DNA of 64,000 nucleotides. Source: JBMOLL01 sp049325415 (lineage in GTDB: Bacteria; Bacteroidota; Bacteroidia; Bacteroidales; GCA-2748055). The stretch lies in contig JBMOLL010000064.1 of assembly GCA_049325415.1 (NCBI GenBank), positions 8,075-72,074 of the forward strand. The letters are read 5' to 3'. Of the stretch, positions 1 to 8,323 are shown piece by piece. The notes under the pieces were generated by a model, which saw only the letters and a program-made list of their open reading frames with translations, was not told the DNA's origin and made no database searches. The position numbers were made by a program, and so were the translations under genes. Position 1 is the stretch's first letter; every line of letters starts with the position of its first letter.

Positions 1-2
1 TA

Positions 3-800
3 TTGTTCCTTATCGGGATGGCCGGGCTTCTGATCCTCAACGGCCGCCGGATCAGCCGGCAGGTCAGGGAAAATATTGGCTTTAACCTGATCTTAAAAAC
101 CAACATCAAAGAAGCAGACATTTTCCAGTTGCAAAAAATCCTGGATGCTAAGACTTACGTCCTTTCAACTGAGTTCATTACAAAGGAAGAAGCGGCCCAG
201 GAGACAGAACAACTGCTTGGAGAAGATTTTATTTCCTTTCTGGGCTATAATCCGCTGCCTCCATCGATCAGGCTGCATCTAAAGGCAGAATGGGCCAATC
301 CCGACAGTGTGACCCAGATCGAAAAGGAACTGGTTCAGTATGAGCCCATCGACGAAGTCTACTATAAAAAGAGCCTCCTCTATGCGCTGAATGAAAACAT
401 CCGGCAGATCTCACTGATTATCCTTTCCTTCAGCCTGCTGCTGCTCCTTATCTCTATCACCCTTATCAATAATACAATCCGCCTGTCGATCTATTCCAAA
501 AGATTTACCATCAACACCATGCAGCTTGTGGGTGCAACCCGGGGCTTTATTCGCCGGCCCTTCCTGTACAGAAGTGCGGCCAACGGTCTTGCTGGCAGTA
601 TTCTTGCGCTTCTCCTGCTTGGTGGACTGATCTATGTCTCTGAAGCTGAACTGGAGGGAATGATTACCCTGAAAGACCCGGTCCTGCTTGCGCTGCTTGC
701 GCTGGTGGTTCTGTTCTGCGGCGTAATTATCAACTGGGTGTCAACCTTCTTTGCGGTCAATAAATACCTGAAAATCAAAACGGATAAATTATATTTTTAA
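3..800 (+). CDS. ftsX: Cell division protein FtsX (5' end cut by window)
   Basis: FtsX is the permease-like partner of FtsE and regulates septal peptidoglycan hydrolases at the inner membrane. The reading frame is open to the left edge, so the TTG at position 3 is probably not the true start; the upstream residues, including most of the first membrane helix, lie outside. About 265 residues are visible: the end of a membrane segment, an extracytoplasmic domain of about 110 residues, and three further helices (about 133-156, 195-213 and 225-250) with the charged loop typical of the FtsX/MacB permease fold. Family proteins are about 290-300 residues. It heads a tightly spaced run with DUF3098, uppP and truB, tying division to lipid-carrier recycling. 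Identification is from overall family resemblance. Confidence 0.9.
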   Translation: MFLIGMAGLLILNGRRISRQVRENIGFNLILKTNIKEADIFQLQKILDAKTYVLSTEFITKEEAAQETEQLLGEDFISFLGYNPLPPSIRLHLKAEWANPDSVTQIEKELVQYEPIDEVYYKKSLLYALNENIRQISLIILSFSLLLLLISITLINNTIRLSIYSKRFTINTMQLVGATRGFIRRPFLYRSAANGLAGSILALLLLGGLIYVSEAELEGMITLKDPVLLALLALVVLFCGVIINWVSTFFAVNKYLKIKTDKLYF

Positions 801-811
801 TATAAGGAAAC

Positions 812-1072
812 ATGAACAAAAATAGCCTTACCGAAAAAGAAGACTTCGCGCTTGGCAAGGAAAACTACCGCTTGCTGATCATTGGTTTTGCCGTGATTAT
901 ACTTGGCTTTATCCTCATGATCGGTGGCAAGGCTCCTGATCCTTCCCAGTTTAACGAAAATGAAATATTCAGTTTCAGGAGGGTTACCCTGGCTCCGATG
1001 ATAGTTCTGGCCGGATTTATTTTCGAAATCTGGGCTATTATGAAGAAACCCCGTCCTGAAGAAAACAACTGA
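812..1072 (+). CDS. DUF3098 small inner-membrane protein
   Basis: An 86-residue protein with two predicted membrane helices (about residues 22-41 and 61-79), separated by a short loop containing a PDPSQFNENEIFSFRR-like stretch typical of DUF3098. Molecular function is unknown. It lies 11 nt after ftsX and 11 nt before uppP, a recurring Bacteroidota gene order that suggests a role in the divisome or envelope; this is inference from neighbourhood. Length and topology match the family. Confidence 0.85.
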   Translation: MNKNSLTEKEDFALGKENYRLLIIGFAVIILGFILMIGGKAPDPSQFNENEIFSFRRVTLAPMIVLAGFIFEIWAIMKKPRPEENN

Positions 1073-1083
1073 TCTGAAACAAT

Positions 1084-1869
1084 ATGAACTGGTTTGAAGC
1101 ACTTATCCTTGGACTGATTCAGGGATTAACAGAATTTTTGCCCGTAAGCAGCAGTGGTCACCTGGAAATAGGCAAGGTACTCCTGAACGTTCAGGTTGAG
1201 GAAAACCTGACCTTTGCCGTTCTGGTCCATTTTGCAACAGTCCTCAGTACCATTACAGTTTTTTTTACAGACCTCAGGGAACTCACCTTAGGAGTATTCC
1301 GCTTCAGGTGGAACGATTCCACAAAATATGTGGCCAAGATCCTTCTTTCACTTATTCCGGTAATGATTATTGGACTTGTGTTTGAAGAACAGATTAATGG
1401 GCTTTTTACAGGAAACCTTGTCCTCGTCGGTTCATCGCTCCTATTCACCGCACTGCTCCTGAGTACCACCCAGGTGTTGAAAAAAGACTATACAAAAAAA
1501 ATCCCCTTTGCCGACGCTCTGATCATGGGGATTGCCCAGGCAGTGGCTATTGTTCCGGGAATATCCCGATCGGGGGCAACAATTACGACCGGGCTTTTGC
1601 TGAAGAACGACCGGAAAGAGGTGGCTCGCTTCTCCTTCCTGATGGTCCTCATTCCCGTGATCGGCGCTGCCTTCCTTGATCTTATGAAATGGAAAGATGC
1701 GCCTTCACACGATATTGCCCCGCTTACCCTCCTGGTCGGTTTCCTTGCAGCCTATGCCTCCGGCGTTCTGGCATGTAAATGGATGATCCGGATTGTATCC
1801 CGCGGACGCCTGATCTGGTTTGCTGTCTACTGTGCAATTATTGGCCTGATGGCAATAATCTTTTCCTGA
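1084..1869 (+). CDS. uppP: Undecaprenyl-diphosphatase UppP (BacA)
   Basis: Removes a phosphate from undecaprenyl pyrophosphate so the C55 lipid carrier for peptidoglycan and O-antigen precursors can be reused; an integral inner-membrane enzyme. The 261-residue protein is of normal length. Both family signatures are present: QGLTEFLPVSSSGHL at residues 13-27 (Glu17, Ser22-24, His26) and PGISRSGAT from residue 158 (Arg162). Hydrophobic helices fill the rest. The ATG is 11 nt downstream of the DUF3098 stop, and the stop lies 2 nt before truB, so it is almost certainly cotranscribed with both. Confidence 0.96.
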   Translation: MNWFEALILGLIQGLTEFLPVSSSGHLEIGKVLLNVQVEENLTFAVLVHFATVLSTITVFFTDLRELTLGVFRFRWNDSTKYVAKILLSLIPVMIIGLVFEEQINGLFTGNLVLVGSSLLFTALLLSTTQVLKKDYTKKIPFADALIMGIAQAVAIVPGISRSGATITTGLLLKNDRKEVARFSFLMVLIPVIGAAFLDLMKWKDAPSHDIAPLTLLVGFLAAYASGVLACKWMIRIVSRGRLIWFAVYCAIIGLMAIIFS

Positions 1870-1871
1870 AA

Positions 1872-2573
1872 ATGGATACCGATCCTCGCACTGCTTTCCT
1901 TGAAGGCCAGGTCCTGCTGATCGACAAACCTCTGGGTTGGACATCTTTTGACGTGGTCAACAAAATACGGTCGGCCTTTAACCGCTCCCTGGGGATCCGG
2001 AAGATCAAGGTGGGACATGCAGGAACACTCGATCCGCTGGCCACCGGACTTGTCATTATCTGCACAGGAAAAGCAACGCGCCGGATAAACTCTTTTATGG
2101 ATCTGCAAAAAGAATATGAAGCCACCTTCAGGCTCGGGGCCACCACTCCTTCCTTCGACCTGGAGACAGAAACCGATAAGACCTATCCGACTGAACATAT
2201 CACAATGGATATGATCCGGGCAGTGGCAGAAGGGTTCATCGGAGAAAGCGACCAGGTACCCCCTCTGTTTTCAGCCAAGTTCATCGACGGGAAAAGAGCC
2301 TATGAATTCGCCCGGGCAGGTAAAGATATTGAACTGAAAGCCAGGACTGTCACCATTGAAAAAATCCTCATCCGGGATTATACTGCCCCGGACCTGTCCT
2401 TGTCGGTAAGCTGCAGCAAAGGAACCTACATTCGCGCACTGGCCCGGGATTTTGGTGAAAAACTAGGGTCGGGAGCGCATCTGATCATGCTCCGCAGAAC
2501 CAGAATCGGAGATTTTTCTGTGGATCAGGCTGAAACCGTCAATAATTTTATAGAAAAATTGAAACTTTTGTAA
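1872..2573 (+). CDS. truB: tRNA pseudouridine(55) synthase TruB
   Basis: Isomerises U55 in the T-loop of tRNAs to pseudouridine. Translation from the ATG at 1872 gives 233 residues; the open frame extends 31 codons upstream but those overlap uppP and do not resemble TruB, so the internal ATG is preferred. The catalytic motif KVGHAGTLDPLATGLV is at about residues 46-61, with Asp54 as nucleophile; the later YEATFRLG, PPLFSAK and KGTYIRALARDFG segments match the family core. It lies 2 nt after uppP. No separate C-terminal PUA domain is evident, in keeping with the shorter TruB forms. Confidence 0.95.
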   Translation: MDTDPRTAFLEGQVLLIDKPLGWTSFDVVNKIRSAFNRSLGIRKIKVGHAGTLDPLATGLVIICTGKATRRINSFMDLQKEYEATFRLGATTPSFDLETETDKTYPTEHITMDMIRAVAEGFIGESDQVPPLFSAKFIDGKRAYEFARAGKDIELKARTVTIEKILIRDYTAPDLSLSVSCSKGTYIRALARDFGEKLGSGAHLIMLRRTRIGDFSVDQAETVNNFIEKLKLL

Positions 2574-2623
2574 CCAATTAACGTTTTTTACGTATAACGG
2601 GCCTGTTATAAATCTTAGCATAT

Positions 2624-3673
2624 ATGAAATTATCCCAGTACAAATTTAATCTTCCTGTAGATCTGATAGCAAAATATCCCGCTGCCAACAGGGACGAGGC
2701 GAAACTAATGGTGATTGACCGGAAGACCGGAAAGATCGAGCACCGGGTTTTCAAAGATATTATTGAATATTTCGGCGACCAGGACGTAATGGTCTTTAAT
2801 GATACCAAGGTCTTCCCGGCCCGGCTTTATGGCAATAAAGAAAAAACCGGTGCAGAAATTGAAGTGTTTCTTCTTCGTGAGCTGAACCGAGAACAGCGAC
2901 TCTGGGATGTGCTGGTAGATCCAGCCAGGAAAATCAGAATAGGAAATAAACTCTATTTCGGGGAAAACGATATTCTTGTCGCCGAGGTCATTGACAACAC
3001 CACCTCCAGGGGCCGCACACTCCGGTTTCTCTATGACGGGGATTATGAGGATTTTAAAAAGACCCTCTTTGAGCTGGGAGAAACCCCGCTTCCCAAATTT
3101 ATTGAAAGACCGGTGGAACCGGAGGATAAGGATCGTTACCAGACCATCTTTGCAAAACACGAAGGAGCTGTGGCTGCGCCTACTGCAGGTATGCATTTCA
3201 GCCGGGAACTCCTGAAAAGACTTGAGATTAAAGGGGTGGATTTTGCCTTCATCACGCTGCATGTCGGTCTCGGCAACTTCCGGACGGTGGATGTCGAGGA
3301 CCTTACAAAACATAAGATGGACTCTGAAAGGATCATTATCGGTGAAGATGCCGTGGAGGTGGTCAATAAGGCCAAGGATCTGAAAAAATCCGTTTGTGCT
3401 GTGGGAACCACTGTAATGAGAACCCTGGAAAGCTCGGTTTCTACGGCAGGATACCTGAAACCTTATGACGGTTGGACCAATAAATTCATTTTCCCTCCAT
3501 ATGAATTCAGTGTGGGGAACCGAATGATCTCCAATTTTCATCTTCCTTTGTCCACCCTTCTGATGATGGTTTCTGCCTTTGCCGGTTATGAATTCCTAAT
3601 GGAAGCTTACAAGATGGCCATTAAAGAGAAATACAGGTTCGGGACCTACGGAGATGCCATGCTGATCCTTTAA
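2624..3673 (+). CDS. queA: S-adenosylmethionine:tRNA ribosyltransferase-isomerase QueA
   Basis: Transfers the ribosyl part of SAM to preQ1 in tRNA to form epoxyqueuosine in GUN anticodons. The 349 residues match the family length. Characteristic segments include FNLPVDLIAKYPA at the N-terminus, MVFNDTKVFPARL, EGAVAAPTAGMHFS, FITLHVGLGNFRTV and SNFHLPLSTLLMMVSAFAG. It starts 50 nt after truB in the same direction, giving two adjacent tRNA-modification genes, and is followed 11 nt later by the GH3-family gene. Confidence 0.96.
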   Translation: MKLSQYKFNLPVDLIAKYPAANRDEAKLMVIDRKTGKIEHRVFKDIIEYFGDQDVMVFNDTKVFPARLYGNKEKTGAEIEVFLLRELNREQRLWDVLVDPARKIRIGNKLYFGENDILVAEVIDNTTSRGRTLRFLYDGDYEDFKKTLFELGETPLPKFIERPVEPEDKDRYQTIFAKHEGAVAAPTAGMHFSRELLKRLEIKGVDFAFITLHVGLGNFRTVDVEDLTKHKMDSERIIIGEDAVEVVNKAKDLKKSVCAVGTTVMRTLESSVSTAGYLKPYDGWTNKFIFPPYEFSVGNRMISNFHLPLSTLLMMVSAFAGYEFLMEAYKMAIKEKYRFGTYGDAMLIL

Positions 3674-3684
3674 GCTGCCTCCTT

Positions 3685-5223
3685 ATGTCACCTCTCCTGA
3701 ATTCCATCATTTCCTGGTTTAATGTCAAAAGACTGCATCAGATCGAATTGTTTAAGAAGTATCCGGCTGATGTTCAGTACGACCAGTTTACCAGACTGAT
3801 TAAAGCGGGAGAAAAGACGGAATGGGGAAAAGAACATGATTTCAGTTCCATCAGGTCCATCAGCGATTTTCAGAAACGGGTACCACTGCAAAGCTATGAG
3901 ACCTTAAAAAATCGAATCGGTGAGGTCATGGAAGGGAAAGAAAACCTCCTGTGGCCCTCCGAGATCCGGTGGTTTGCCAAATCCTCCGGCACCACTTCCG
4001 ATAAAAGCAAATTTATTCCGGTAAGCAATGAGGCCCTGGAAGAATGCCATTTCCAGGGAGGCAAGGATGTGCTTGCTATATATACAACCCTTTTCCCGGA
4101 TTCACGTGTACTGAAAGGGAAAGCGCTTACCCTGGGTGGGAGCCATCAGATCAACAACTACAGCAACCAGTCTTATTACGGCGACCTGTCAGCCATTCTG
4201 ATCGAAAACCTTCCTTTCTGGGCAACCTTTATCCGGACACCTTCTGCGGAAATAGCGCTTATCCCTGATTTTGAGGAGAAAATGGAGAAGATCACCCGGC
4301 ATACCCTCAGGGAAAATGTTACCAGTATAGCCGGAGTGCCTTCCTGGAATCTGGTACTGCTGAAGCATATCCTCGATTTTACGGGGAAAAACAACCTGCT
4401 TGAAGTATGGCCCAACCTGGAACTTTTTACCCATGGTGGTGTCAGTTTCGCTCCCTATCGGGAACAGTTTAAAAAGATCATCCCCTCTCCCGGCATGCAT
4501 TATATGGAAACCTACAATGCTTCGGAAGGTTTCTTCGGAATTCAGGATGACCTCTCCGTCGCCGATATGCTTCTCATGCTTGATTATGGCATATTTTTCG
4601 AGTTTGTGCCGCTTGAGGATGTCGACAATCCTTCTGCCCGTGTTTATACGGTGGAGGATGTGGAGATCAACCGGAACTATGCCCTGATTATAACCACAAA
4701 CGGCGGACTCTGGCGCTATATTATCGGTGACACTATTATCTTCACTTCACTGAAACCCCACAAGTTCAAGATATCGGGCAGAACCCGTTATTTTATCAAT
4801 GTGTTTGGCGAAGAGGTGATCCTCGACAATGCAGAAAACGCCCTGATGACCGCCTGCAGGCATACCGGTGCTGCCATCCGGGAATATACCGCCGGACCCG
4901 TTTACATGACCGATAAAACCCAAGGGGCCCATGAATGGGTCATCGAATTTGAAACCGCGCCTGACGATCTGGACCGCTTTGCCGATGTGCTCGATAAATC
5001 GCTGTGTTCCATCAACTCAGACTATGAAGCAAAACGCTTCAGGAATATCACCCTCAACAGGCCGGTGCTGAATGCCGTTCCGGAAGGCACCTTTTATAAA
5101 TGGTTTCAGTCAAAAGGCAAACTGGGCGGACAAAACAAGATGCCAAGACTGTCGAATGAGAGAAAGTATATCGAAGACCTGCTGGTTCTTGCCGGACAAA
5201 AGGGGAAACAGGCCCCTATGTGA
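3685..5223 (+). CDS. GH3 (auxin-promoter) superfamily acyl-adenylate-type protein
   Basis: A 512-residue member of the GH3 family, whose plant members join amino acids to acyl acids such as jasmonate or auxin through an acyl-adenylate. The bacterial members have no settled substrate. Visible signatures are the phosphate-binding segment AKSSGTTSDKSKFIPVS near residue 100, MHYMETYNASEGFFGIQ (acyl/adenylate pocket) near residue 271, and GLWRYIIGDTIIFTSL with KISGRTRYFINVFGEE near the C-terminal subdomain. No signal peptide or membrane segment is seen, so it is probably cytosolic. Spacing of 11 nt after queA suggests cotranscription, but no shared pathway is known. Family assignment is firm; function is not. 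Confidence 0.88.
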   Translation: MSPLLNSIISWFNVKRLHQIELFKKYPADVQYDQFTRLIKAGEKTEWGKEHDFSSIRSISDFQKRVPLQSYETLKNRIGEVMEGKENLLWPSEIRWFAKSSGTTSDKSKFIPVSNEALEECHFQGGKDVLAIYTTLFPDSRVLKGKALTLGGSHQINNYSNQSYYGDLSAILIENLPFWATFIRTPSAEIALIPDFEEKMEKITRHTLRENVTSIAGVPSWNLVLLKHILDFTGKNNLLEVWPNLELFTHGGVSFAPYREQFKKIIPSPGMHYMETYNASEGFFGIQDDLSVADMLLMLDYGIFFEFVPLEDVDNPSARVYTVEDVEINRNYALIITTNGGLWRYIIGDTIIFTSLKPHKFKISGRTRYFINVFGEEVILDNAENALMTACRHTGAAIREYTAGPVYMTDKTQGAHEWVIEFETAPDDLDRFADVLDKSLCSINSDYEAKRFRNITLNRPVLNAVPEGTFYKWFQSKGKLGGQNKMPRLSNERKYIEDLLVLAGQKGKQAPM

Positions 5224-5332
5224 GCCACCATCAGGGCCGCGCGGGATATCTGCCAAGCCGTAACGAATTTTCGAAAAACCTAAAAAGATTTACTATCTTA
5301 GTAAACTCCACTAACGAACAAAATCGAAGCAG

Positions 5333-5947
5333 ATGCATATAGCTGTTGCCGGTAATATCGGATCGGGAAAGACCACACTGACAGGTCTTTTGTCAAAACA
5401 TTACGGATGGGAGGCCCAGTATGAGGATGTCGATGATAATCCCTATCTGAACGACTTTTATGTCGACATGCAACGCTGGTCGTTTAACCTGCAGATCTAC
5501 TTTCTGAACAGCCGGTTCAGCCAGATAGTCCGGATCCGCCAATCGGGGAAAAAAATCATCCAGGACAGGACCATCTATGAAGATGCCTACATCTTTGCCC
5601 CGAACCTGCACAGCATGGGGCTGATGACCACCCGTGACTTTGAGAATTACTTTGCCCTGTTCAACCTCATGAGTTCCCTCATTGAACCACCGGATCTGCT
5701 GATCTATCTCCGGGCCGGTATCCCGACCCTGGTTGACCAGATCCAGAAAAGGGGAAGAAAATATGAAAACAATATCCGCCTGGATTACCTGAAACATCTG
5801 AATGAAAGGTATGAGGCCTGGATAGAAACCTACAACCTGGGTAAGCTCCTGATTGTCGACGCTGACAATCATAACTTTGCTGAAAAACCGGAAGACCTCC
5901 GCTCGGTGATCAATAAAATTGACGCCACCCTGCACGGCCTGTTCTGA
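5333..5947 (+). CDS. Deoxynucleoside kinase
   Basis: Phosphorylates a deoxynucleoside for nucleotide salvage in the cytosol. The 204-residue protein has a P-loop GNIGSGKTTL at residues 7-16 (Lys13), an ERS-type equivalent QDRTIYEDA at about residues 77-85, and the substrate-pocket stretch RWSFNLQIYFLNSRF. A lid-like KRGRKYE segment lies near residue 140. Size and motifs match the dCK/dGK family; the nucleoside preferred cannot be read from sequence. The 109-nt gap after the GH3 gene suggests its own promoter. A tRNA-Asn gene on the other strand follows. Confidence 0.9.
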   Translation: MHIAVAGNIGSGKTTLTGLLSKHYGWEAQYEDVDDNPYLNDFYVDMQRWSFNLQIYFLNSRFSQIVRIRQSGKKIIQDRTIYEDAYIFAPNLHSMGLMTTRDFENYFALFNLMSSLIEPPDLLIYLRAGIPTLVDQIQKRGRKYENNIRLDYLKHLNERYEAWIETYNLGKLLIVDADNHNFAEKPEDLRSVINKIDATLHGLF

Positions 5948-6163
5948 TCCGGGACAGCGACCTTCTTAATCCTCATTCCTGTTAACGAAAGATATCCGGG
6001 AAGAGCGGCAGACCTTTGGACCGGTGTCTTTATACAATCCTTATCATTCAAAGCCCGCCCTGGCCAAATTCTCTATCCGGAAATACAGCCTTGCTGAGGG
6101 CCTTCGGCTATATGACTTCGCAAAGGTTTTCGGGAAGAAGAGGCCCCTCATACGCCATAAAAC

Positions 6164-6190
6164 AAAAAAGAGACCCATAAGGCCTCTTTT
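6164..6190 (-). terminator. Intrinsic terminator after tRNA-Asn
   Basis: On the minus strand GAGGCC pairs with GGTCTC (one G-U) across a 5-nt loop, followed by six T residues (plus-strand A run 6164-6169). It begins immediately beyond the 3' end of tRNA-Asn. Confidence 0.75.
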
Positions 6191-6192
6191 TG

Positions 6193-6266
6193 CTCCCCAG
6201 GTAGGACTTGAACCTACGACCTACGGATTAACAGTCCGCCGCTCTAACCAACTGAGCTACTGAGGA
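6193..6266 (-). tRNA. tRNA-Asn (anticodon GTT)
   Basis: The reverse complement folds as a 74-nt cloverleaf. The acceptor stem pairs TCCTCAG with CTGGGGA (one G-U), followed by discriminator G. D arm starts TAGCTCAGTTGGTTAGAGC; the anticodon loop CTGTTAA carries GTT; the T arm is GTAGG-TTCAAGT-CCTAC. CCA is not encoded (GCA follows). Confidence 0.96.
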
Positions 6267-6308
6267 GTTTCCTGTGTCCGATGTTTCTTGCTATCGAAAA
6301 CAGCGACG

Positions 6309-6339
6309 CAAAAATAAGTGGTTTTAGCTAATTATACAA
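6309..6339 (-). promoter_or_regulatory. Bacteroidota-type promoter for tRNA-Asn
   Basis: Minus strand: TTG (6339-6337), 20-nt spacer, TATTTTTG (6316-6309). It fits the phylum consensus TTG-N17-23-TAnnTTTG and sits about 40 nt upstream of the tRNA 5' end. Confidence 0.7.
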
Positions 6340-6376
6340 CAGAATTCAAAAAAAAGATCAATCTCAATTTTCCACT

Positions 6377-6408
6377 TTGACCCTTGTACAAGATAAATCT
6401 TATCTTTA
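6377..6408 (+). promoter_or_regulatory. Candidate promoter for the PfkB kinase gene
   Basis: TTG (6377-6379), 21-nt spacer, TATCTTTA (6401-6408), one base off TAnnTTTG. It lies 20 nt upstream of the chosen ATG at 6428, which also argues against the upstream in-frame ATG at 6377 as the start. Confidence 0.6.
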
Positions 6409-6427
6409 CCGACAAATATTGAAAAAT

Positions 6428-7408
6428 ATGAAGAGCGTACTGGGAATCGGAAATGCACTTGTTGACATCATCACTAAGCTTGACAATGAGGACCTGCTGA
6501 AATCGTTTGGCCTTCCCAAAGGGAGTATGACCCTTGTCGATATGGATACCGCCAATTATATCCAGGCTGAAACTTCAGGCCTCACCCGGCAAAAAGCTTC
6601 CGGGGGATCGGCCGCCAATGCAATCCATGGTCTGGCACACCTGGGAATCCCGGCGGGTTTTATTGGAAAGGTCGGCGATGATGATCTGGGTCGCTTTTTC
6701 CGCAAAGACATGAAAGTCAACAAGATAAACCCGATACTCTTCAAATCTATACACGAAACGGGGAAAGCGCTGGCCATGATTACGCCGGATTCCGAAAGAA
6801 CCTTTGCCACCTTCCTGGGAGCAGCAGTGGAACTCTCAGTGGAGGATCTGACTTCCGATGTATTTTACGGCTATGACTATATTTTTATCGAAGGTTACCT
6901 TGTTCAGAATCAGCCCATGCTGGAAAAAGCCGTCCGCCTTGCTCGCAATAATAATCTGAAAGTCTGCCTCGACCTGGCCAGTTATAATGTGGTTCACGAC
7001 AACAGGGAATTTTTCCTGAAAATTATGGCAGAATATGTCGACATCGTTTTTGCGAATGAGGAAGAGATTAAAAGCCTTACGGGAAAAGCACCTGAGGAAG
7101 CCATCCTGGAAGCCGGTATCCTGGTAGATATTGCCGTGGTCAAGTTGGGCGCCGAAGGATCAATGGTCTATTCCAACGGAAAACTCCACCGGATCGGTGT
7201 CAGACCCACAAATCCTGTTGATACAACCGGTGCCGGAGACCTCTACGCTGCGGGATTTCTCTATGGCCTGATCATGGAACAGGACCTGGAAATCTGCGGT
7301 AAAATAGGTTCCATCCTCGCCGGAAAGGTAATCGAAGGCATCGGAGCCAAGATGGATGAAGCAACCTGGGAAAGATTACGCAGGGAAATCAAAGCCCTTA
7401 TTCAATAA
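6428..7408 (+). CDS. PfkB-family sugar/adenosine kinase
   Basis: A 326-residue ribokinase-fold kinase, most like the adenosine-kinase/2-keto-3-deoxygluconate-kinase-like group annotated throughout Bacteroidota. The N-terminal VLGIGNALVDI, the substrate-binding ASGGSAANAIHGLAHLG (57-73) and GKVGDDDLG (80-88), and the C-terminal PVDTTGAGDLYAAGF with catalytic-base Asp271 are all present. The start at 6428 is preferred because a promoter match covers the upstream in-frame ATG. Its stop overlaps the last 11 nt of the convergent DUF2797 gene. Substrate is uncertain. Confidence 0.9.
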   Translation: MKSVLGIGNALVDIITKLDNEDLLKSFGLPKGSMTLVDMDTANYIQAETSGLTRQKASGGSAANAIHGLAHLGIPAGFIGKVGDDDLGRFFRKDMKVNKINPILFKSIHETGKALAMITPDSERTFATFLGAAVELSVEDLTSDVFYGYDYIFIEGYLVQNQPMLEKAVRLARNNNLKVCLDLASYNVVHDNREFFLKIMAEYVDIVFANEEEIKSLTGKAPEEAILEAGILVDIAVVKLGAEGSMVYSNGKLHRIGVRPTNPVDTTGAGDLYAAGFLYGLIMEQDLEICGKIGSILAGKVIEGIGAKMDEATWERLRREIKALIQ

Positions 7409-8210
7409 GGGAAGATTCCAGTTCAACCAGGTACCCTCCGTATTTTCTGATATTTATAACAAATCCTCCTTCAAAGATCAGGTATTGAGCCCTGATACCC
7501 TGTAGTTTCCCGCTTATGGCCCCTTCCTTTTCCAGGTTGACAGAAATCACTTTTCGGGGATAGGAAAGAACCGGGTATTTGATCGAAACCGGAGGGATCT
7601 CCCCCGAAAGATAAGCCCTGAATTCTTCAGGTACCATGGCGCGTATCCCTTCCCTGAAAACTTCCAGGTCTGTTTCCCCATCGCCAGCCCCCATCAGCAT
7701 CTTACGCCAGTTGGTTTTATCCGACAAATGCTTCTTTAACTCAACTTCGAGTAAACCGGCCAGGTACCGGTTCGGAGTCCGGGCCAGTTCAATGGCCTGG
7801 GAAGCTCCCTGATCAATCCAGCGCGAAGGAACCTGTGAGATCCTCGTTACCCCGACCTTCAGTCCGCCCGATTCGGCCAGGTAAACAACATGGGGGATCA
7901 GACAGTGGGCTTCTGCATATACCATATCCCGGGCGAAACCCTCATGCGCCCGGCATTTTTCGGGGTTCAGCACACATTCCTCCGCTTCCGGTGCCGTGAG
8001 AAAACAACTGTAACAATAACCCTGAAAAAAAGAGCTCCGGGTCTCCGCCCCACACTTTATACAATGAATCTTACCCAGATACTTAAGCGACAGATCACTG
8101 CCAATAAGCCTGTTCATATCAATCCTGACACCTCCCAACCGGAGAAAATACCCTGCCGGCACCGTACCGGTCACATCCATTTTAACAAGATTCCCTTCTA
8201 AACTGCCCAT
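7398..8210 (-). CDS. DUF2797 zinc-ribbon protein
   Basis: A 270-residue cytosolic protein of the DUF2797 family, function unknown. A cysteine cluster typical of a zinc site is visible: C50-x2-C53 and C66-x2-C69, with further cysteines at 79 and 86. The downstream stretch HVVYLAESGGLKVGVTR followed by IDQGASQA resembles the GIY-YIG-like core found in the family. The start at 8210 is taken as the first ATG; Met11 is an alternative. The gene is convergent with the kinase and divergent from the PadR operon. Confidence 0.85.
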   Translation of the reverse strand: MGSLEGNLVKMDVTGTVPAGYFLRLGGVRIDMNRLIGSDLSLKYLGKIHCIKCGAETRSSFFQGYCYSCFLTAPEAEECVLNPEKCRAHEGFARDMVYAEAHCLIPHVVYLAESGGLKVGVTRISQVPSRWIDQGASQAIELARTPNRYLAGLLEVELKKHLSDKTNWRKMLMGAGDGETDLEVFREGIRAMVPEEFRAYLSGEIPPVSIKYPVLSYPRKVISVNLEKEGAISGKLQGIRAQYLIFEGGFVINIRKYGGYLVELESSLIE

Positions 8211-8259
8211 ATTCTGTGGATTTCAGATAAAAGTACAAAAAAATATTAAATATTTTAGT

Positions 8260-8276
8260 ACTATGTATTGCATAGT
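8260..8276. promoter_or_regulatory. Palindromic operator candidate upstream of the PadR operon
   Basis: ACTATG-TATTG-CATAGT is a perfect 6-5-6 inverted repeat. Its TTG (8268-8270) doubles as the -33 element of the promoter next to it. PadR-family repressors usually bind such dyads in their own promoters, so autoregulation by the gene at 8743 is a reasonable inference. Confidence 0.6.
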
Positions 8277-8299
8277 TCCATATTATATTTATATCTTTG
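8268..8299 (+). promoter_or_regulatory. Promoter of the small protein/PadR/PspC operon
   Basis: TTG (8268-8270), 21-nt spacer, TATCTTTG (8292-8299): a full match to the Bacteroidota consensus. It ends 24 nt before the first ATG at 8324 and overlaps the palindrome at 8260-8276. Confidence 0.72.
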
Positions 8300-8323
8300 T
8301 AATGTCAATTACCATGTCAGACA

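Noticed and set aside
2705..3541. 278-codon open frame on the minus strand inside queA
   Set aside because: Entirely opposite a highly conserved gene; the encoded sequence shows no family resemblance.
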